Of a stretch of DNA of 64,000 bases, positions 59,785 to 64,000 are shown piece after piece. The translations under genes were made by a program, and so were the position numbers. The DNA is taken from positions 58,477 through 122,476 of the forward strand of contig NZ_BPLZ01000011.1 in the NCBI RefSeq assembly GCF_019656335.1. Direction: 5' to 3'. This DNA is from Pseudomonas sp. NCCP-436. GTDB taxonomy: Bacteria > Pseudomonadota > Gammaproteobacteria > Pseudomonadales > Pseudomonadaceae. A model generated the notes under the pieces. The model was not told where the DNA came from. It worked only from the letters and a program-made list of their open reading frames with translations, and did no database searches. Each line of letters begins with the position of its first letter. The stretch's first letter is position 1.

Positions 59785-61605
59785 ATGTCTGCCTTCGACC
59801 CGAGTGCTTTCCTGGCGACTTGCAGCGGGCGTCCCGGCGTTTACCGCATGTTCGACGAGCAGGGGCGGCTGCTCTACGTGGGCAAAGCCAAGAATCTTAA
59901 AAAGCGTCTCGCCAGTTATTTCCGCAAGACCGGTCAGGCTCCGAAAACCTCCGCGCTGGTGGCTCGTATTGTCCAGATCGAGACTACCATCACAGCCAAC
60001 GAGACTGAAGCGTTGCTGCTGGAGCAGACGCTGATCAAGGAGTGGCGGCCGCCGTACAACATCCTGCTGCGTGACGACAAGTCCTATCCTTACGTGCTGC
60101 TCTCGGACGGTGACTTCCCTCGCCTGGGCATCCACCGTGGGGCGAAGAAGGCCAAGGGGCGTTATTTCGGCCCTTATCCCAGTGCGTTGGCCATTCGAGA
60201 GAGTCTCAGTCTGTTGCAGAAGGCCTTCCAGGTGCGCCAGTGCGAAGACAGCTATTACCGCAACCGTACTCGCCCCTGCCTGCAATATCAGATCAAGCGC
60301 TGCAAGGGGCCTTGCGTCGGCCTGGTCAGTGCCGAGGAATATGCCGAGGACGTGCGCCATTCAGTGATGTTCCTGGAAGGGCGCAGCAATGCGCTGAGCG
60401 AGGAGCTTTCTGCGAGCATGGAGCAGGCCGCCATGGCCCTGGAGTTCGAGCGCGCTGCAGCGCTGCGCGACCAGATTGCCCTGTTGCGCCGTGTGCAGGA
60501 TCAGCAGAGCATGGAAGGCGGCAGCGGCGACGTCGATGTGGTAGCCGTGATGCTCAACCCGGGCGGAGCCTGCATCCACCTGATCAGTGTGCGCGGCGGG
60601 CGTGTGCTGGGTAGCAAGAACTTCTTCCCGCAGGTGGCGATCGAGGAGGAGGGCGGCGATGTGCTTATGGCCTTCCTCGCCCAGTACTATCTGGGCAATG
60701 TCGAGCGTGATCTGCCTGCCGAACTGATTGTTAACGTGCAGCATGAAGATTTTGCCACACTGATTGCTGCTGTCGAGTCGATGCGCGGGCGCGCGCTGGC
60801 TATCAGTTATCGGGTGCGCGGAACCCGGGCACGCTGGCTGCAATTGGCGGTAACCAATGCCGAGCAGGCGCTGAGTGCGCGATTGGCCAACCGTCAGCAT
60901 TTGGCCGAACGTTTTGAGTCTCTCGCTCAGGTTCTGGGGCTTGATAAACCGCCGCAACGTTTGGAGTGCTTCGATATCAGTCATTCCAGCGGCGAGGCTA
61001 CCGTGGCTTCTTGTGTGGTGTTCGGTCCTGAAGGCCCTATCAAGTCCGACTACCGCCGTTTCAATATCGAGGGCGTGACCGCCGGCGACGACTATGCGGC
61101 CATGCATCAGGCATTGACACGACGTTTCAGGCGGGGTCGTGATGGTGAAGGGAAGCTTCCCGATGTACTCTTGGTGGACGGAGGCAAGGGGCAACTGGCC
61201 ATGGCACGCGAGGTGTTGCAGGAGCTGGCTGTACCGGATCTGACCCTGCTTGGCGTAGCCAAGGGTACTACCCGCAAGCCTGGTCTTGAGGTGCTGTATC
61301 TGAACGATGCCGAACACGAGTTCACCCTGCCAGGAAACTCCCCGGCATTGCACCTGATCCAGCAAATCCGCGATGAGTCGCATCGTTTTGCTATTACCGG
61401 CCACCGTGCTCGGCGGGGTAAGGCTCGTCGAACCTCAAGCCTGGAGGAGGTGCCGGGCATCGGCCCGAAGCGTCGAAGGGAACTGCTCAATCATTTCGGC
61501 GGTCTGCAAGAGTTGACGCGGGCCAGTGCCGAGGAAATCGCCAAGGCACCGGGAATCAGCAAAAAGCTCGCTGAGCTGATTTATGCCTCTCTGCACAGCG
61601 AGTAG
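59785..61605 (+). CDS. uvrC: Excinuclease ABC subunit C
   Basis: This 606-aa nuclease makes both incisions in nucleotide-excision repair. The GIY-YIG domain is at residues about 12-95 ([25 protein letters not shown]), the UVR motif is near 205-235, the RNase-H-like domain contains [20 protein letters not shown], and the C-terminal HhH pair is [20 protein letters not shown] and [12 protein letters not shown]. It follows gacA by two bases. The gacA frameshift extends translation into its 5' end and might reduce uvrC translation. Confidence 0.97.
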   Translation: MSAFDPSAFLATCSGRPGVYRMFDEQGRLLYVGKAKNLKKRLASYFRKTGQAPKTSALVARIVQIETTITANETEALLLEQTLIKEWRPPYNILLRDDKSYPYVLLSDGDFPRLGIHRGAKKAKGRYFGPYPSALAIRESLSLLQKAFQVRQCEDSYYRNRTRPCLQYQIKRCKGPCVGLVSAEEYAEDVRHSVMFLEGRSNALSEELSASMEQAAMALEFERAAALRDQIALLRRVQDQQSMEGGSGDVDVVAVMLNPGGACIHLISVRGGRVLGSKNFFPQVAIEEEGGDVLMAFLAQYYLGNVERDLPAELIVNVQHEDFATLIAAVESMRGRALAISYRVRGTRARWLQLAVTNAEQALSARLANRQHLAERFESLAQVLGLDKPPQRLECFDISHSSGEATVASCVVFGPEGPIKSDYRRFNIEGVTAGDDYAAMHQALTRRFRRGRDGEGKLPDVLLVDGGKGQLAMAREVLQELAVPDLTLLGVAKGTTRKPGLEVLYLNDAEHEFTLPGNSPALHLIQQIRDESHRFAITGHRARRGKARRTSSLEEVPGIGPKRRRELLNHFGGLQELTRASAEEIAKAPGISKKLAELIYASLHSE

Positions 61606-61638
61606 AATGCCATTTCAATCCGCAGCCTAGATGTCCTG

Positions 61639-62199
61639 ATGAATATCCCCAACACGCTGACCGTGCTCAGGGTTCTGCTGATACCGGTTTTTATTCTTCT
61701 GTTCTACCTTCCGTTCTCCTGGAGTTATTGGGCGGCCAGTGCCGTGTTTGCCATTGCAGCGGTGACCGACTGGCTCGACGGTTATCTGGCTCGTCGTTGG
61801 CAGCAGGGCACCCCGTTCGGTGCCTTCCTCGATCCGGTTGCAGACAAGCTGATGGTAGCTGTGGCGCTGGTACTGCTGGCAGCGGAACACTCCAATCTTT
61901 GGCTGACCCTAGCAGCAGCGACCATCATCGGACGCGAGATTGTTGTCTCAGCGCTGCGTGAATGGATGGCCGAATTGGGGGCGCGCGCGCAGGTGGCGGT
62001 ATCGCGACTGGGCAAGTGGAAAACCGCAGCACAAATGCTGGCGCTGGTTATCCTGCTGGGCAACCCGCCAGAGTTCACCTTCTGGGTAGTGCTCGGCTAC
62101 ATTCTGTTGGTGATCGCTGCCGTGCTGACGCTATGGTCGATGCTGCAGTATCTGTTGGCTGCCTGGCCGCATCTGAGCATTACCTCAAAAAAGAAATAA
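61639..62199 (+). CDS. pgsA: Phosphatidylglycerophosphate synthase
   Basis: This 186-aa inner-membrane enzyme makes PGP from CDP-diacylglycerol. The CDP-alcohol phosphotransferase motif Asp44-x2-Asp47-Gly...Asp65-x3-Asp69 is complete ([20 protein letters not shown] and FLDPVADK). It follows uvrC by 33 bases, and the gacA-uvrC-pgsA order is typical. Confidence 0.96.
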   Translation: MNIPNTLTVLRVLLIPVFILLFYLPFSWSYWAASAVFAIAAVTDWLDGYLARRWQQGTPFGAFLDPVADKLMVAVALVLLAAEHSNLWLTLAAATIIGREIVVSALREWMAELGARAQVAVSRLGKWKTAAQMLALVILLGNPPEFTFWVVLGYILLVIAAVLTLWSMLQYLLAAWPHLSITSKKK

Positions 62200-62264
62200 G
62201 TTTTTGAATCAAAGGCTTGACGGCGTCATTCGATTCTATAGAATGGCGCCCGTCGACAAGACAA

Positions 62265-62340
<76 letters not shown>

Positions 62341-62382
62341 GATTCAAATGATTCGCCATTTAAGGCGTTTCATTAAAGTTAA

Positions 62383-62456
62383 GGCTGAGTAGCAGAGTGG
62401 TTATGCACCGGATTGCAAATCCGTGAACGCCGGTTCGATTCCGACCTCAGCCTCCA
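62383..62456 (+). tRNA. tRNA-Cys (anticodon GCA)
   Basis: The acceptor GGCTGAG pairs with CTCAGCC. The anticodon loop is ATTGCAAAT (GCA), and TCCA ends the gene. Length 74. Confidence 0.97.
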
Positions 62457-62462
62457 AATTAG

Positions 62463-62498
62463 AAAGGCCTCGTATATCACTGATTGCGAGGCCTTTTT
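62463..62498 (+). terminator. Terminator after the tRNA-Gly/tRNA-Cys unit
   Basis: AAAGGCCTCG pairs with CGAGGCCTTT, with a T-run at the end. It separates tRNA-Cys from tRNA-Leu. Confidence 0.85.
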
Positions 62499-62502
62499 CG
62501 TT

Positions 62503-63190
62503 TCATATCGTACTTTGCATGTCTTGCGGGTTGCTGGCCGGCTGTATATAGTCCAGCGCCTTATTCAGCGCTACCGCCCGAATGGCGAAATCGGTAGACG
62601 CAGGAGACTTAAAATCTCTCGCTCGCAAGGGCGTGCCGGTTCGAGTCCGGCTTCGGGCACCATTTAAAATCAAGCACTTACGGTTTTTCGCGGCTGTATG
62701 GTTTGGTCCGCAATTTATCGTGTTGGCGTGATTTTTCCCTCGACGATCTCTGATGTAATGCTCGGTCATAACCACTGTCGTATGGCCTAGCTGGTCTCTT
62801 GCTTGCAAAATGTCGCCGCTGGATTCCGCTTTGTCGGTTCCTGCCTTAGCCCGCAGATCTCGTAGTTGGAACTCTGCTTTTTCAATGCCTGCGGCCTCTC
62901 TGGCCTTGTCGAAGCGAGAGCGCAGCATTGCTTGCGTCATTGGTGCGCCATCCTCGGCCACAACTAGCTTGGTTGAACGTACTTTGTAAGTGGCTTTCCT
63001 AGCTTTAATTCTATCCAGCAGCGGTGACAACTCGCCTGCGACTTCGATACGGCGCTTTGCCCCTGTTTTCGATTGTCTGACATGCAGGTAGCCATCTTTG
63101 ATATCTCGCTCGTCTAGTCGCAGCGTGTCACCAGGGCGCTGACCTGTGAGATAGACGAAATCCATCGCGTCTCGCAGGCCTATGAATCGC
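62503..63190 (-). pseudogene. Tyrosine recombinase (integrase), C-terminal fragment broken by an IS
   Basis: The visible residues (LRDAMDFVYLTGQRPGDTLRL) give the first catalytic Arg in TGQRPGD. The second box is FQLRDLRAKAGTDKA, the conserved His/Trp region is QARDQLGHTTVVM, and the Tyr nucleophile is in MTEHYIRDRRG. The frame runs into the IS3-family element at about 63190, so the N-terminal part is missing from this side. The frame has no stop before it crosses the antisense of tRNA-Leu, and stops at 62503; the real end is probably near 62665. It is oriented towards tRNA-Leu, as in islands that integrate in tRNA 3' ends. Confidence 0.85.
62576..62662 (+). tRNA. tRNA-Leu (anticodon TAA), integration target
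   Basis: The acceptor GCCCGAA pairs with TTCGGGC. The anticodon loop is CTTAAAA (TAA), there is a long variable arm, and CCA is encoded. Length 87. The 3' end abuts a tyrosine-integrase fragment that points towards it, so this 3' end probably served as the attachment site of a genomic island. Confidence 0.97.
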
Positions 63191-63244
63191 CCCTAGTTCC
63201 GTAGACACCTCCAAGCCTCATAATGAGGCCCATCAGGAGGTGCC

Positions 63245-63523
63245 ATGAGCAACCAGCGTTACCCCGAAGAATTCAAGATCGAAGCGGTCAAGCAAGTCAC
63301 GGAGCGCGGTTTGCGCGTTGCCGATGTGGCGGAGCGTCTAGGCGTGTCCGCGCACAGCCTGTACGTCTGGGTAAAGCGCTATAGCAAACCCCAAGCACAG
63401 CGGCAGCAGGTAGATGATCAGCTGGCCGAGCTGCGTCGCTTGCGCGCGGAACTCAAGCGGGTGACCGAAGAGCGAGACATTCTAAAAAAGGCCGCCGCGT
63501 ACTTTGCCAAGGAGTCCGGCTGA
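63245..63523 (+). CDS. IS3-family transposase OrfA
   Basis: This 92-aa helix-turn-helix and leucine-zipper protein (MSNQRYPEEFKIEAVKQVTERG; ADVAERLGVSAHSLYVWVKRY; LRRLRAELKRVTEERDILKKA) binds the IS ends. Near its 3' end, A6G at 63484-63490 is a classic -1 slippery heptamer, and the orfB frame (one base back) is open from there, so OrfAB would be made by programmed frameshifting. AGGAGG precedes the ATG. Confidence 0.93.
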   Translation: MSNQRYPEEFKIEAVKQVTERGLRVADVAERLGVSAHSLYVWVKRYSKPQAQRQQVDDQLAELRRLRAELKRVTEERDILKKAAAYFAKESG

Positions 63524-63873
63524 AGTACGCCGTCATCAGCAAACTGTCGGTGGAGTACCCGGTACGGCGTCTCTGCCAGACCCTCCAGGTACATCCCAGC
63601 GGTTACTACGCCTGGCTGGCCGAGCCGAAATCCGCACGCGAGAAGGAGGATCAGCGCCTGCTCGGATTGATCAAGCATGCCTGGCTTGAAAGCGGCGGGG
63701 TCTACGGCTACCGCAAGATCCACGACGACCTGCGTGAGCTGGGCGAGTCCTGTGGCCGGCACCGCGTGGCTCGCCTGATGCGGATGGAGGGGCTGCGTTC
63801 GCAGACTGGTTATCGTCGGCGCCCCGGTTATTACGGCGGTAAGCCGACGGTGGCTTCGCCCAACCGCCTGGAG
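63523..63873 (+). pseudogene. IS3-family transposase OrfB, truncated by a second insertion
   Basis: The -1 frame encodes KYAVISKLSVEYPVRRLCQTL, then HPSGYYAWL and ESGGVYGYRKIHDDLRELG, the HTH_21-type start of OrfB before the DDE integrase core. It is conserved to PNRLE, after which the expected catalytic core is replaced at 63874 by foreign sequence. The DDE domain is therefore lost from this copy within the window. Confidence 0.88.
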
Positions 63874-64000
63874 TGTAGTGGTCTACTGATCCCGGACATC
63901 CATTTAGGGCGAGAATGCTTGCCATAGAGAGGTGTCTGATGACCAAACAACGTCGTTCCTTTACGCCCGAGTTCAAGCGAGAGGCCGCCGGCCTGGTGCT
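63874..64000 (+). mobile_element. Second insertion sequence, left end
   Basis: The element begins TGTAGTGGTCTACTGATCCC at 63874, with the 5'-TG typical of IS3-family ends, and carries a transposase gene of its own. It is cut by the right window edge. It sits inside orfB of the first IS. Confidence 0.75.
63939..64000 (+). CDS. IS3-family transposase OrfA, 5' part
   Basis: Only 20 residues are visible: MTKQRRSFTPEFKREAAGLV, a typical transposase OrfA start with the N-terminal HTH helix. AGAGAGG lies 6 bases before ATG 63939. The gene runs off the window. Confidence 0.85.
   Translation, partial: MTKQRRSFTPEFKREAAGLV

Larger units (their letters stand above)
63190..63873 (+). mobile_element. 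IS3-family insertion sequence, interrupted
   Basis: The element starts near 63190 (CTAGTTCCGTAGACACC; exact terminus not determined), carries orfA and the beginning of orfB and is cut at 63873 by the second IS. Its left part disrupts the integrase gene. Confidence 0.8.

Noticed and set aside
59148..59900. A 250-aa GacA variant as a genuine protein
   Set aside because: The last 69 residues are out-of-frame translation over the true gacA end and uvrC; they do not resemble any DNA-binding domain.
62413..62667. Plus-strand frame covering tRNA-Cys and tRNA-Leu
   Set aside because: It consists of tRNA sequence and spacer; the tRNA structures explain it.

Overview
The window is chromosomal DNA from a gammaproteobacterium of the genus Pseudomonas. 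This rests on gene content and order (sdhAB-sucAB-lpdG-sucCD; cmaX-crfX-cmpX-sigX-oprF; clpS-clpA, infA-ate-aat-trxB, ftsK-lolA-rarA-crcB-serS; gacA-uvrC-pgsA-tRNA-Gly), on protein sequences close to what I remember of P. aeruginosa proteins, and on GC-rich codon use outside the accessory segments. A chromosomal gene-cassette array suggests the stutzeri/mendocina/alcaligenes side of the genus, but that placement is inference.

Layout: 1-9.6 kb is the TCA-cycle block (end of sdhA, sdhB, 2-oxoglutarate dehydrogenase, succinyl-CoA synthetase). 9.9-15.4 kb holds brnQ, two small membrane genes, a short CysH-like protein, thrH and pabB. 15.4-20.1 kb is an AT-richer accessory segment that I read as an integron cassette array without an integrase: five successive cassettes separated by attC-like sites and carrying a putatively frameshifted small gene, a PD-(D/E)XK nuclease-TOPRIM fusion, a GIY-YIG protein, a putatively frameshifted small membrane protein and an EcsC-family protein. 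20.1-23.2 kb is a minus-strand trio (ATP-grasp ligase-like, transglutaminase-like/multi-TM, retropepsin-like). 23.4-30.2 kb is the 2-methylcitrate cluster of the AcnD/PrpF type with its GntR regulator and two candidate operators. 30.3-41.4 kb runs through ppsR/ppsA, a hydrolase, rraA, the cell-envelope stress cluster ending in oprF, and earP-efp. 41.6-58.8 kb is housekeeping: cspD, clpSA, N-end-rule enzymes, trxB, ftsK, lolA, rarA, crcB, serS, cysG, ybiB-like, tusEBCD and yccA. 58.9-62.7 kb has tRNA-Ser, gacA, uvrC, pgsA and tRNA-Gly/Cys/Leu. The right edge is the start of an integrated element at tRNA-Leu: an integrase fragment broken by an IS3-family element, itself broken by a second IS.

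The two strongest observations are (1) gacA, the global response regulator of secondary metabolism, carries an apparent ~10-nt deletion in its DNA-recognition helix, so the strain is predicted to be Gac-negative; and (2) the cassette array, whose boundaries are supported by start/attC complementarity and whose cargo looks like nuclease and membrane effectors of unknown role, plausibly anti-phage.

The remaining genes connect in obvious ways: propionyl-CoA carbon enters the TCA cycle through PrpB/PrpC/AcnD/PrpF, PEP synthase and its bifunctional regulator control gluconeogenesis, EarP rhamnosylates EF-P Arg32, ClpS/ClpA/Ate/Aat form an N-degron pathway, and TusBCDE relays sulfur for tRNA 2-thiouridine.
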